The notes: generated from the sequence alone by a model not told the origin. A stretch of DNA of 64,000 nt from Kluyvera ascorbata_C (GCF_044197065.1 NZ_JBIQOI010000002.1:620001-684000); one strand, 5' to 3'; positions 8,190-16,286 are shown, counted from the stretch's first letter. Program-made: numbers and translations.

Positions 8190-9107
8190 ATGCCCGCACA
8201 TACCCTTCCCCGCCGAACGCTGCCCAACTACGCCCTTTACGGTGCACAGGACGCTCCTGCGGCCGTCGATAGCGTGCATCATGAGCGTATTCCGTCGCGG
8301 GCCAGCCGCTTCGAATTCGAGATTGAGCCACACTTTCATGAAGCGCTCATCCAGACGCTGTACATCACCCACGGCGGCGGCGAGACGTCAATAGACGGCC
8401 AGACCTGGCAACTGGAAGCGCCCTGTCTGGTGGTTATTCCGGCGCGCTCCGTTCACGGTTTTCGTTTTCGCGACGACATTGACGGGCATGTGATTACCAC
8501 GGCCCAGTCGGCCATTGAGTCGATCGCCATGACCGCCGCCCCTGAGTTATTGACCTTCGTCCGCATGCCTGCGGTGTTGGCTGTCGATCCGACGAGCCCT
8601 CGCGGTGCACCGCTGGAAGCGCTGTTCGATGCCATTGGCCGCGAGGCAGAGCACCCGGAACGCTGGCAGTACACCGCCGGACTGGCGCTGACCATTGCGC
8701 TGTTCGTGCAGATTGCCCGCCTGAGCGAAAAAGCGCGTCTGGCTGGCAACCCGGCCCGCGCCGCACTGGTCGCCCGCATTGAACGCTTTCGCCTGCTGCT
8801 CGACGAACGCTGTCGTACCCGCCAACCGGTGGCCAGCTACGCCGATGCCATGGGCATCTCCGCCGGTCAGCTCACCCGCATTTGTCGCGAGGCTTTCGGG
8901 ATCTCCGCCATTGAGGCTATCGACCGCCGCGCCGTACACGAGGCCCGGCGGCTGCTGGTGTACTCCAGCTTCAGCGTCAAGCAGATAGCCCGTGAACTGG
9001 GCTTTCGCGACGAGGCCTACTTTGGCCGTTTTTTCCGTAAGCAAACCGGGCTGCGGCCCACCGAATACCGCCATCAGGAACAGGGCCGCTTATCACGCGC
9101 CACCTAA
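8190..9107 (+). CDS. AraC-family transcriptional regulator (PobR/HpaA-like), paralogue of the 3687-4586 gene
   Basis: The protein is about 305 aa from ATG 8190 (MPAHTLPRR). In-frame codons further upstream would add 25 residues without family similarity. The cupin-like N-terminal domain has 'HFHEALIQTLYITHGGGE' and 'ARSVHGFRFRDDIDGH'; its 'HGFRF' motif matches the other AraC protein of the island. The C-terminal double HTH includes 'PVASYADAMGISAGQLTRICREAFG' and 'VKQIARELGFRDEAYFGRFFRKQTGLRPTEYR'. It is convergent with the P450 fusion gene: their stop codons overlap on opposite strands. By position and shared 17-bp motif it is the likely activator of the P450 and possibly of the KstD-like operon. 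The inducer is unknown. Confidence 0.87.
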   Translation: MPAHTLPRRTLPNYALYGAQDAPAAVDSVHHERIPSRASRFEFEIEPHFHEALIQTLYITHGGGETSIDGQTWQLEAPCLVVIPARSVHGFRFRDDIDGHVITTAQSAIESIAMTAAPELLTFVRMPAVLAVDPTSPRGAPLEALFDAIGREAEHPERWQYTAGLALTIALFVQIARLSEKARLAGNPARAALVARIERFRLLLDERCRTRQPVASYADAMGISAGQLTRICREAFGISAIEAIDRRAVHEARRLLVYSSFSVKQIARELGFRDEAYFGRFFRKQTGLRPTEYRHQEQGRLSRAT

Positions 9108-11881
9108 TCTTTGCGAGGGCGCATCTGCACAAACAGATGCTCCGGGCCCGAGTTGGTGAGGTTGTTGCCACGGACGTACTGGATAGGGCGCGCCGGATCC
9201 AGACAAATCTCTCCCACCTTGCGCGCCACCAGCTTCGCGGCAATCAGGGTTTCGAGCTTGGCCAGCGGCTGGCCGAGGCACTTGTGAATGCCGTTGCCAA
9301 AGCCGAGATGCCCGCTGTTATCGCGATCGATATTGAACGTTTCGCCATCAATAAACTTGCGGCTATCGCGATTCGCCGCCGACAGCAATAGACGTATCAC
9401 CGCCCCTTTGGGTATCTCTACGCCCGCGACAACGGTGGCTTCAGTGGTGATGCGACTCACCCGCTGAACGGTGCCACGATAGCGCGCCACCTCTTCCACA
9501 AAACGATCGGCATCATCTTCATTGTCGCGAAGGCGCGCGACCAGCTGCGGCTGTTCGGCAAACATGCGGAAGGCGTTGGCGACCAGAATGGTGGTGGTAT
9601 CGTGCCCGGCAATAAAGACGAAGGCGCACAGCTCTTTGGCCTCTTTTTCGCTCAGCAGCCCCGTTTTCCACATACGGGCAATATGGCCGCCAATCGACTG
9701 GCTGTTGCTGAGATACAGCCGCTCCATCGCCGCTTTCAGATAGGCAAAGAAGGCCATCGCGCTCTGCTCATCGGTGCCGGTGCCGGGGGCGTTACGCGCC
9801 AGGCGGCCAAAGTAGCTGAAGGTTTCGTCTGACCAGAACTTCATTTTTTCTTCGTCTTCGTTCGGCACGTCGATCATCGCCGAAATGGTGGCGATACTGA
9901 GCGGAATGGCAAAATCTTCCACTACGTCACCGCCGCCGTTAGCCAGCATCTGGTCGATAAGCACCTCAGCACGGCGTTCGATTTCAGGGATAAACGGCTC
10001 CAGCGAGAGCGGCATAAACGACGGCTGCGCCACTTTGCGCAGGCGGGTATGCCCCGGTGCATCAAACAGCGTGAGGAAGGTCAGCGGCGGCGGGCTCACC
10101 ACTTCGGAGGAGAACCGTTTCGGGTTGCGAATTGCCTGATAGACATCGTCATAGCGTGACAGGAACCAGACATCGGTCGTGGCTGACTGGCAGCGGAGCA
10201 CTGGCGCATGTTCGCGCATCCAGCGGTAGTGTTCATACGGGTCACCCTGCGATCCGTCATCCACCACTTTGAAGGGCGCTAACCCCTCGGGCCACGCCAG
10301 TTCGTGGGAGTATGGTGGCAGCGAGGGCGGCAGCAGATCGTGGAACGGGCAGCGTGGGGCTTCGGGTTCCGTCGCAGGTAGCGCGACGGTCAGGGGTACG
10401 GCTGCAGGTGTCGCCTTCAGCGCCAGCGCCCGGCTCATGGTGGTGCGCGAGTGCTGCGCGTGCTGAACCAGCACGTCGCGGGCGGCATTGAGATCGCCAT
10501 ATTCAAAGGCCGAGACCAGATCCCGATGCTGCTGCACAATATCGCCGACTATCTCTACGCTGATAGTCAGCGCACGGTCAATATAGTCACGCACCGTCAG
10601 TTGGGCGTAGAGCGCAATCAGCTGCGCGTTACGGGTGGCCTCAATCAGGAACTGATGAAAGGCATGATTAGCTTCGACGTAGCGCGGTACATCAATGAAA
10701 CGCCGACCGGTGACGAACGCCGCCGTAGCGTCGGCCAGGCGACGGAATGTGGTCAACTGCTCGCCGCTGAGCCGCCCCATGGTCAACTGAACGGCGCCCA
10801 GCTCCAGCGCCAGACGCAAATCAAAGGCATCGTCCACATCCGCAGCGGCAATCGGTGCCGTCTCGCTCGGCGCGGCCTGCCCTGCGCCAGCAAACTTCTC
10901 ATAGTAGAAGTTACGCGGCGTCAGCCCTTCGGCGTCCAGGTAGCTGCGCACAGCATCCACCATCGGCGGCGGGCCGCAGAGGTAAACGTCGGCATCACCG
11001 CCGTTCAGCATGCTCGCATCGATATGCTGAGTGACGAAGCCTTTGTGCGGGTAGTCGCTCTCCGGGTCGGCGACGGTACAGCGATAGCTGAAGTTAGGTA
11101 GCCGACGCGCGTAGTCATCGAGAGCCTCAAGCGCTACCCGATCTTCATCGCGAGTCACGCCAAAAATCAGGTGTACCGGCTGGTGTATGGCGTGGTCATC
11201 CACCAGCGCGGCCAACATCGACAGGAACGGCGCGATTCCGGTGCCACCCGCCAGAAACAGGAGCGGACGCTCCACCGGGCGCAGGTAGAAGCTGCCCATC
11301 GGCCCACGAAACGACATCGCATCACCCACGCGGGCATGCTCGCTAAGCCAGGTTGACATCAGCCCCTGCGGCACGTTACGCACGACGAACGAGGCTTCTG
11401 TATCCTGCGGCCCGGAGCTAAAGGAGTACGAACGCGTCTGGTCAGTGCCGGGCACCGTTACGTTGACGTACTGCCCCGGCAGGAAGCTCAGCGCCGATCG
11501 GTCGTCAAGCGCAATGGAGAACGTTAAGGTGGTCGGCGACAGCGCGCGGCTGGCGGTAATATGCCCCTGATACGTTGTCACGCAGGCCGCGCCTGAGACG
11601 GCGGCTATCTCTACCACGCAGTCGCTGGACGGGCGCATCTGGCAGGTCAGTACTCTGCCCGCACCGGCCTCTTCGGCTGAGAGCGCATCGTCAACGTAGT
11701 CGCCGTGCTGATAGTCGCCTGAGGCGCAGGTGGCCTTGCAGGTCCCGCAGACGCCGTCGCGGCAATCGAGCGGAATGCTGATTCTGGCGCGCAGCGCGGC
11801 ATCGGCAACGGTCTCACCGGTACGGCAGGCGATGGTCTGCATCGCACCATCTTCAAAACGAAGGGTAATCTGATGGGTCAT
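9104..11881 (-). CDS. Four-domain fusion: [2Fe-2S] ferredoxin / ferredoxin reductase / FCD domain / cytochrome P450
   Basis: One uninterrupted 925-codon frame, started at ATG 11881 (MTHQITLRF); ATG 11890 is also possible. Domains are: residues 1-95, plant-type ferredoxin with Cys40, Cys45, Cys48 and Cys80; 100-335, FNR-like reductase with RSYSFSS (150-156, FAD), GGTGIAP (212-218, NAD(P)H) and 'YLCGPPPMV'; about 350-485, an FCD domain as in GntR regulators, with His409, His452 and His474 matching the metal ligands but Asn405 where Asp is usual; about 510-925, a full P450 with 'IAGHDTTT' in the I helix, 'EEVARYR' (ExxR) and 'FGNGIHKCLG' with heme ligand Cys868. It should be a soluble self-sufficient monooxygenase. 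The order reductase-first, and a sensor domain in the middle, are unusual. It is monocistronic, convergent with the AraC gene. Confidence 0.92.
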   Translation of the reverse strand: MTHQITLRFEDGAMQTIACRTGETVADAALRARISIPLDCRDGVCGTCKATCASGDYQHGDYVDDALSAEEAGAGRVLTCQMRPSSDCVVEIAAVSGAACVTTYQGHITASRALSPTTLTFSIALDDRSALSFLPGQYVNVTVPGTDQTRSYSFSSGPQDTEASFVVRNVPQGLMSTWLSEHARVGDAMSFRGPMGSFYLRPVERPLLFLAGGTGIAPFLSMLAALVDDHAIHQPVHLIFGVTRDEDRVALEALDDYARRLPNFSYRCTVADPESDYPHKGFVTQHIDASMLNGGDADVYLCGPPPMVDAVRSYLDAEGLTPRNFYYEKFAGAGQAAPSETAPIAAADVDDAFDLRLALELGAVQLTMGRLSGEQLTTFRRLADATAAFVTGRRFIDVPRYVEANHAFHQFLIEATRNAQLIALYAQLTVRDYIDRALTISVEIVGDIVQQHRDLVSAFEYGDLNAARDVLVQHAQHSRTTMSRALALKATPAAVPLTVALPATEPEAPRCPFHDLLPPSLPPYSHELAWPEGLAPFKVVDDGSQGDPYEHYRWMREHAPVLRCQSATTDVWFLSRYDDVYQAIRNPKRFSSEVVSPPPLTFLTLFDAPGHTRLRKVAQPSFMPLSLEPFIPEIERRAEVLIDQMLANGGGDVVEDFAIPLSIATISAMIDVPNEDEEKMKFWSDETFSYFGRLARNAPGTGTDEQSAMAFFAYLKAAMERLYLSNSQSIGGHIARMWKTGLLSEKEAKELCAFVFIAGHDTTTILVANAFRMFAEQPQLVARLRDNEDDADRFVEEVARYRGTVQRVSRITTEATVVAGVEIPKGAVIRLLLSAANRDSRKFIDGETFNIDRDNSGHLGFGNGIHKCLGQPLAKLETLIAAKLVARKVGEICLDPARPIQYVRGNNLTNSGPEHLFVQMRPRKD

Positions 11882-11975
11882 CTCTCTCATTCTCCAGGCT
11901 TTTGCGGTCGGAAAATCTGATGCCTCATCAAATGCTGGATGGCGTTCTGATACAACGGACAGAGATGACATTAAG

Positions 11976-11992
11976 CAGGACAAAACCGGCAT
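11976..11992 (+). promoter_or_regulatory. 17-bp motif CAGGACAAAACCGGCAT, copy 2 (candidate operator)
   Basis: This is an exact copy of the 8172-8188 motif, about 95-111 nt upstream of the P450 fusion start codon and in the position of an upstream activator site. Both copies have the same orientation in the window. The AraC protein encoded at 8190 is the natural candidate ligand. Confidence 0.45.
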
Positions 11993-12081
11993 GGTGTTGG
12001 GTTAGCGGGGGCGGTCACATTTATTGGGAGGGGAAAGAAGGGAATTAGACTTATAGAAACCAGGGCTTTTGCGGTGTTTTT

Positions 12082-12120
12082 CCCCTCACCCTAACCCTCT
12101 CCCCAAAGGAGCGAGGGGAC
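12082..12120. repeat. Dispersed enterobacterial palindrome (CCCCTCACCCTAACCCTCTCC type)
   Basis: The sequence CCCCTCACCCTAACCCTCTC followed by CCCAAAGGAGCGAGGGGACC is a decayed copy of a palindrome scattered through enterobacterial intergenic regions. A related hairpin lies at 19851-19873. Confidence 0.6.
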
Positions 12121-12176
12121 CGATTGGCATCGTTGGGGGAGTTAAACAAATAATCAATGGAACGCTAATTATTTTC

Positions 12177-12209
12177 ATATTGAATTGATAAGCATTATCA
12201 ATTCAATAT
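12177..12209. promoter_or_regulatory. Fur-box-like palindrome
   Basis: A 33-bp near-perfect inverted repeat, centred on TTGATAAGCATTATCAA and flanked by ATATTGAA/TTCAATAT, matches the Fur consensus GATAATGATAATCATTATC in its GATAA...TTATC core. It lies about 100 bp upstream of the FecCD-type permease gene, so iron repression of that operon is likely. Confidence 0.75.
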
Positions 12210-12309
12210 ATTGTCGCCAGCTCTCTCCAGGATATTGGATATCCTGCATTTATCGCCTCGGGACAGGCGGGAGGTTCACTGAATTTACCCTGTTCCATAA
12301 GGTTATCCG

Positions 12310-13383
12310 ATGAATTCCAGCCTTACCTCCAGCGCCGACTCCCCCGCGCTGGCGATTGCCGCCCGCTACCGCCGGGTGGTTATGCAGCGTTACCTGCTTG
12401 CCGGTGTCGTGCTGCTCTGTATCCTCTGCTCCTTGCTGCTTGATTTCACCCTCGGCCCCTCGGGCATCTCGGTATCCACGCTGTGGCAGACGCTATTCCA
12501 CGCCGACGCAGCCGACCCCGGTACCCGCGTGATTGTCTGGGAGCTGCGGTTACCGTTCGCGCTGATGGCGATTCTGGTTGGCATGGGCCTAGGGCTTGCC
12601 GGGGCCGAGATGCAGACCATCCTCAACAACCCGCTCGCCAGCCCGTTTACCCTCGGCGTCTCCTCCGCCGCCTCGTTCGGCGCGGCGCTGGCGATTATTC
12701 TGGGGCTCGGCATTCCGGGCATTCCCGACCAGTGGTTTATCTCGGTGAACGCCTTTGTCTTTGCGCTGATGGCCTGCTTTATTCTCGACGGCATCAGCCG
12801 CTGGACGCGGGTTGCCACCTCCGGCGTGGTGCTGTTTGGCATCGCGCTGGTCTTCACCTTTAACGCGCTGATCTCTATTTTGCAGTTCGTTGCCAGCGAA
12901 GATACTTTGCAGGGTCTGGTGTTCTGGACGATGGGCAGTCTGGCCCGCGCCTCGTGGGATAAGCTCGCCATTCTGGCGGTCGCACTGGTGATAATCGCCC
13001 CGCTGTCGCTAAAAAATGCCTGGAAGCTCACCGCACTGCGTCTTGGTGAAGACCGTGCCGTCAGCTTTGGTATCAACGTCCGTCAGCTACGCCTGGCAAC
13101 GCTGCTGCGCATCAGCATTATCTCGGCGCTAACCGTGGCTTTTGTGGGGCCAATTGGCTTTATTGGCCTCGTCGCACCGCATATTTCCCGCATGATGTTC
13201 GGCGAAGACCACCGCTTCTATCTGCCCGGCAGCATGCTGATTGGCGCGCTGGTGCTGTCGCTGGCGTCGGTGGTGTCTAAAAATATCGTCACCGGGGTCA
13301 TTATTCCGGTGGGTATCGTGACCTCGCTGGTCGGGGTGCCTTTCTTCCTGAGCATTATAATTCGCCACCGGGGGACGCTGTGA
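12310..13383 (+). CDS. FecCD-family iron(-siderophore) ABC importer permease
   Basis: This inner-membrane permease of 357 aa has ATAAGG eight bases before its ATG. It shows the FecCD/BtuC pattern: 'RLPFALMAILVGMGLGLAGAEMQTILNNPLASPFTLGVSSAASFGAALAI' early, the ATPase-coupling loop 'LGEDRAVSFGINVRQLRLATLL', and 'AFVGPIGFIGLVAPHISRMMFGEDHR' with 'VVSKNIVTGVIIPVGIVTSLVGVPFF' at the end. About ten transmembrane segments are expected and visible as hydrophobic runs. The stop overlaps the start of the ATPase gene (TGATG). Preceded by a strong Fur-type palindrome, it is part of an iron-regulated importer of a ferric chelate or heme-like cargo; the exact siderophore is unknown. Confidence 0.92.
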   Translation: MNSSLTSSADSPALAIAARYRRVVMQRYLLAGVVLLCILCSLLLDFTLGPSGISVSTLWQTLFHADAADPGTRVIVWELRLPFALMAILVGMGLGLAGAEMQTILNNPLASPFTLGVSSAASFGAALAIILGLGIPGIPDQWFISVNAFVFALMACFILDGISRWTRVATSGVVLFGIALVFTFNALISILQFVASEDTLQGLVFWTMGSLARASWDKLAILAVALVIIAPLSLKNAWKLTALRLGEDRAVSFGINVRQLRLATLLRISIISALTVAFVGPIGFIGLVAPHISRMMFGEDHRFYLPGSMLIGALVLSLASVVSKNIVTGVIIPVGIVTSLVGVPFFLSIIIRHRGTL

Positions 13384-14153
13384 TGGATGGACTCTCGATT
13401 CGCGACCTGCACACCGGGTATGGCAAAAAGAAAATTATCGACGGCCTGACCACGCCGCTGCTGCCGCGCGGCAAGATTACCGCCCTACTCGGCCCCAACG
13501 GTTCGGGTAAATCGACGCTGCTGCGCGCGCTGGCGGATCTCAACCCGGCGCAGGGCGTGCTGTCGCTGAACGGCGTAGATTTGATGACGCTGATGCCGGC
13601 TAAGCGGGCCCAAAAGGTGGTTTATCTGCCTCAGTCGCTGCCTGCCGGTGTACACCTGCACGCGTTGGAGTCGGTTATCGTGGCGCGACGCGCCAGCGGC
13701 TATCACGAAGGTAACGCTGAGCAGGAAGCCTACGCCATTCTGGAAAAACTCGGCGTCGCCCATCTGGCGATGCACTTCCTCGACCAGCTCTCCGGCGGCC
13801 AGAAACAGCTGATTGGCCTGGCGCAGTCCCTGATTCGTCAGCCGGATCTGCTGCTGCTTGATGAGCCACTCAGCGCGCTTGATCTCAACTACCAGTTTCA
13901 CGTGATGGATATCGTCGCCAGAGAGACGCGACAACGCAATATCGTCACCGTGGTGGTGATCCACGATATCAATATTGCCCTGCGTCACGCCGAATATGCC
14001 GTGATGATGGAAAACGGCGCGCTGGTCGCAAGCGGCGTACCGGATGAGGTGGTGATTCCACAAAACCTGGCGACCGTTTATGGCGTGCGTGGCCGGGTCG
14101 AACATTGTTCACAAGGGCTGCCGCACGTGGTGGTCGATGGTTTAACGACATAA
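13383..14153 (+). CDS. Iron-chelate ABC importer ATP-binding protein (FepC/FecE-like)
   Basis: This is a 256-aa cytoplasmic ATPase. ATG 13383 overlaps the permease stop by one base; a GTG three bases earlier is less likely. All nucleotide-binding motifs are present: Walker A 'GPNGSGKST', Q-loop 'YLPQSL', signature 'LSGGQKQ', Walker B 'LLLLDEP', and switch His in 'VVVIHDINIALRHAEYAVMM'. The spacing and the 'HDIN' element are typical of FecE/FepC/BtuD. It couples to the FecCD-type permease just upstream and the binding protein just downstream. The set has one permease gene, which implies a homodimeric channel, as for BtuC. Confidence 0.92.
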   Translation: MDGLSIRDLHTGYGKKKIIDGLTTPLLPRGKITALLGPNGSGKSTLLRALADLNPAQGVLSLNGVDLMTLMPAKRAQKVVYLPQSLPAGVHLHALESVIVARRASGYHEGNAEQEAYAILEKLGVAHLAMHFLDQLSGGQKQLIGLAQSLIRQPDLLLLDEPLSALDLNYQFHVMDIVARETRQRNIVTVVVIHDINIALRHAEYAVMMENGALVASGVPDEVVIPQNLATVYGVRGRVEHCSQGLPHVVVDGLTT

Positions 14154-14177
14154 CAATAATTGCAAGATGGGGAAATC

Positions 14178-15305
14178 ATGACGATGAAGAAGGCACTATT
14201 AGGCGCAGCGCTGCTGTTTTCGCCGCTGCTGGCCATGGCAGGCAACTGGCCGGTCACGGTCAAAGACATGGACAACCGGACGGTGACGGTTAGCCAGGAG
14301 CCGCAGCGCATTATTTTGCAGGATGGCCGCGATATTCTGACGCTGGCGGTGCTGGAGCGCGACAACCCGTTCGCCAAAGTGGTGGCGTGGAACAACCTGC
14401 CGAAAAAGCAGGATACCGAAACCTGGAACGTGCTGAAGCGTAAATGGCCCGAAGCGGATAAGATCCTCGATATGAAATTCTCCGACCAAGGGAACGTGGA
14501 TCTGGAGACGGTGATCTCTCGCCATCCGGACCTGATGATTGCTCAACTGCGCGCGAAGCCGTCGCTGGTGCAAAGCGGCGTGCTGGCGAAGCTCGACGCG
14601 CTGCACGTGCCGGTCGTTTTCGTTGACTACGAACTGCATCCGGTTGAGAACACCATGCCAAGCATCGCGATGCTCGGTAAGATCCTGGGCCAGAACGAAC
14701 GCGCACAGGCCTATATCAACTTCTACCAGCAGCGTCTGGACACCATTCACCAGCGCCTGGCCAAGGTCGAGAAAAAACCACTCGTGTTTATCGAGCCTAT
14801 CGCTGGGGTTGCCGGGCTGGATAACGGCTGCTGCTTTACCCATGCGCGTAACGGCTGGGGCGGTCTGGTGGAAGCGGCGGGCGGCGTGAACATTGGTTCG
14901 CAGCTGCTGCCTGGCGCAAGCGGGAATATCTCGGTGGAGAAAATCATCTCCATGAATCCGGACTACTACCTGATGACCGGTTCTAAACGTCCAGGGAAAG
15001 GCACGGCGATCATTCCATTTGGCTACAACGTCCCGCAGGCTGATGTGGTGAGCGCCTTTAATGCGCTGCTGGCGCGTCAGGGCGTGAGCAGTATTCCGGC
15101 CGTGGTCGCGGGTCATACCGGTGCGCTGTACCATCACTTCTATAACAACCCGTACAACATTATCGCCATCGAGACGCTGAGTAAGATTTTCTATCCGACG
15201 CAGTTTAAAGATGTCGACCCGCTGGCGGATTATCATCAGTTGATTACCCAATTCACCCATATTCCGGATGATAAGGTGATCCTGAGCTATACGCCTGGAA
15301 AATAA
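14178..15305 (+). CDS. Periplasmic iron-chelate binding protein
   Basis: The protein is about 375 aa from ATG 14178 (MTMKKALLG), preceded by GGGGA. A signal peptide (KKALLGAALLFSPLLAMA, cleaved near residue 20) sends it to the periplasm; no lipobox is present. The body has the class III binding-protein layout with 'VTVKDMDNRTVTVSQEPQRIIL' at the N-terminus, 'VDLETVISRHPDLMIAQLRAK', and 'GWGGLVEAAGGVNIGSQ' before the second lobe. A 'CC' pair occurs in 'DNGCCFTHARNG'. It is the third gene of the Fur-boxed operon, starts 24 nt after the ATPase and is followed by a BIME. Ligand unknown. Confidence 0.88.
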   Translation: MTMKKALLGAALLFSPLLAMAGNWPVTVKDMDNRTVTVSQEPQRIILQDGRDILTLAVLERDNPFAKVVAWNNLPKKQDTETWNVLKRKWPEADKILDMKFSDQGNVDLETVISRHPDLMIAQLRAKPSLVQSGVLAKLDALHVPVVFVDYELHPVENTMPSIAMLGKILGQNERAQAYINFYQQRLDTIHQRLAKVEKKPLVFIEPIAGVAGLDNGCCFTHARNGWGGLVEAAGGVNIGSQLLPGASGNISVEKIISMNPDYYLMTGSKRPGKGTAIIPFGYNVPQADVVSAFNALLARQGVSSIPAVVAGHTGALYHHFYNNPYNIIAIETLSKIFYPTQFKDVDPLADYHQLITQFTHIPDDKVILSYTPGK

Positions 15306-15342
15306 AGTAAAAGCCTTTGCTAGTCAGTTAAAGGGACGTTGA

Positions 15343-15417
15343 AGGCCGGATAAGCGAAGCGCCATCCGGCAATGTACTCAGGTTCTGCCGGATGGCGCTG
15401 CGCTTATCCGGCCTACC
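15343..15417. repeat. REP/BIME palindromic element
   Basis: Two REP units face each other: GCCGGATAAGCGAAGCGCCA plus TCCGGC, and GCCGGATGGCGCTGCGCTTA plus TCCGGCCTACC. The element follows the iron-importer operon; a short T-run (CCTTTTTT) after it could support termination. Confidence 0.9.
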
Positions 15418-15719
15418 TTTTTTATTTTAGCGATCAACGATCGCTATTGTGAAACCATTATTAACGCTGATAACATCCTGCTAAAATAATAATAAAGACA
15501 GTGATTATCATTCGCTAAACAGTGGTATTTAATCTCACACCAATGGGGTAACAAAACAAAAAAACCAGTAAAAACAAAACATCACCATTATTAAATTTAT
15601 CTTTACATATCATAGAGGTTTATCGGTTTTACTTTTTTTGAAACAAAACCACCGCAAGAAATATAGCGTAAATTGATATATATCACTTTCAAACTAATTC
15701 CCTATAGAAACCGTTAAAT
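15418..15719. other. AT-rich intergenic stretch
   Basis: No gene is visible between the BIME and the promoter at 15720. The stretch is AT-rich. A weak Fur-like half site (GTGATTATCATTCGC near 15499) is the only motif I noted. Confidence 0.4.
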
Positions 15720-15748
15720 TTGATTTTAGTCAACTCCCTGCATAGTTA
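15720..15748 (+). promoter_or_regulatory. Candidate sigma-70 promoter
   Basis: TTGATT (15720-15725) and TAGTTA (15743-15748) are separated by 17 bp and lie about 50-75 bp upstream of the small membrane-protein gene. The perfect palindrome AAAATGCATTTT follows at 15750-15761, around the expected transcription start, and might be an operator. Confidence 0.4.
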
Positions 15749-15796
15749 TAAAATGCATTTTATAGCGCTCTTCATATTGACAGGGTGAATGTTTAA

Positions 15797-16090
15797 TTGG
15801 TTTTAAGACTTGAACGGATGTTTAGCAGGCCATCGAGCCTATGGGGTTGGTTGATGTGTAATGCCCTGAATGGCGTTGCTATCGTTATCTGCTTTGCCTC
15901 CATTAGCGCCGTTATCGGTATCAGAGAAGGTGTCTGGCATATTGTCATCACCGTCGCCATTATTATTTCCGCATTTTATAGCGCTAATTATTTCGCTGCT
16001 CTGGAATCACGTAATGATTCCCGTCGTTATTATTTACTGGTATGGGTAATTATCACTATCGCAACTAACTTTATTCGCGTCTGGGGATAA
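15797..16090 (+). CDS. Small membrane protein, unknown function
   Basis: The predicted protein has 97 residues from TTG 15797, which has CAGGGTG about nine bases upstream; ATG 15818 (MFSRPSSLW) is the alternative start and gives 90 residues. Three hydrophobic helices are visible: 'GVAIVICFASISAVIGI', 'VWHIVITVAIIISAFYSANYF' and 'YYLLVWVIITIATNFI'. I do not recognise the family. It is followed after 49 nt by a second tiny membrane ORF, and together they end at a strong hairpin, suggesting a small two-gene unit with its own promoter. Confidence 0.6.
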   Translation: MVLRLERMFSRPSSLWGWLMCNALNGVAIVICFASISAVIGIREGVWHIVITVAIIISAFYSANYFAALESRNDSRRYYLLVWVIITIATNFIRVWG

Positions 16091-16139
16091 TCCCACCGCG
16101 GCATAAAGCACACAACGCACAACAATAAGGATTCACGCC

Positions 16140-16280
16140 TTGACTCTGGCAATGATTTTTATCCTCATCAATAACCATAAAGGGCTGTCGGCGTTGCTGC
16201 TGCTGATTATTCTGGCGCTGTTCTGGATACTTGGCCCACGGGTGAAAAAGCTGCTCGACGGTATTAAAGACCCGTCCTGA
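16140..16280 (+). CDS. Very small membrane protein (46 aa)
   Basis: An open frame from TTG 16140, with AAGGA eight bases upstream, encodes 46 residues; an in-frame ATG at 16152 would give 42. It reads MTLAMIFILINNHKG, then a strongly hydrophobic run (LSALLLLIILALFWILG), then a basic tail (PRVKKLLDGIKDPS), the layout of a single-span inner-membrane microprotein. It lies between the 97-aa membrane protein and a perfect hairpin at 16287. The start codon is uncertain, and coding status rests on ribosome-site spacing and hydrophobic pattern only. Confidence 0.5.
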   Translation: MTLAMIFILINNHKGLSALLLLIILALFWILGPRVKKLLDGIKDPS

Positions 16281-16286
16281 TGGCTT

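Larger units (their letters stand above)
11882..12309. other. Divergent intergenic region, P450 fusion / iron importer
   Basis: This 428-nt gap holds copy 2 of the 17-bp motif, a dispersed palindromic repeat (12082-12120), the Fur-box palindrome (12177-12209) and a leader with two small hairpins. Those hairpins are AGGATAT/ATATCCT near 12227-12243 and CGCCT/AGGCG near 12251-12266, before the iron permease. No further gene is visible. Confidence 0.6.

Noticed and set aside
11882..11992. Longer start of the P450 fusion (from ATG 11992)
   Set aside because: The extra 37 residues cross the promoter region and the 17-bp motif, have no ferredoxin similarity and lack a ribosome site; the ferredoxin fold begins at MTHQITLRF.
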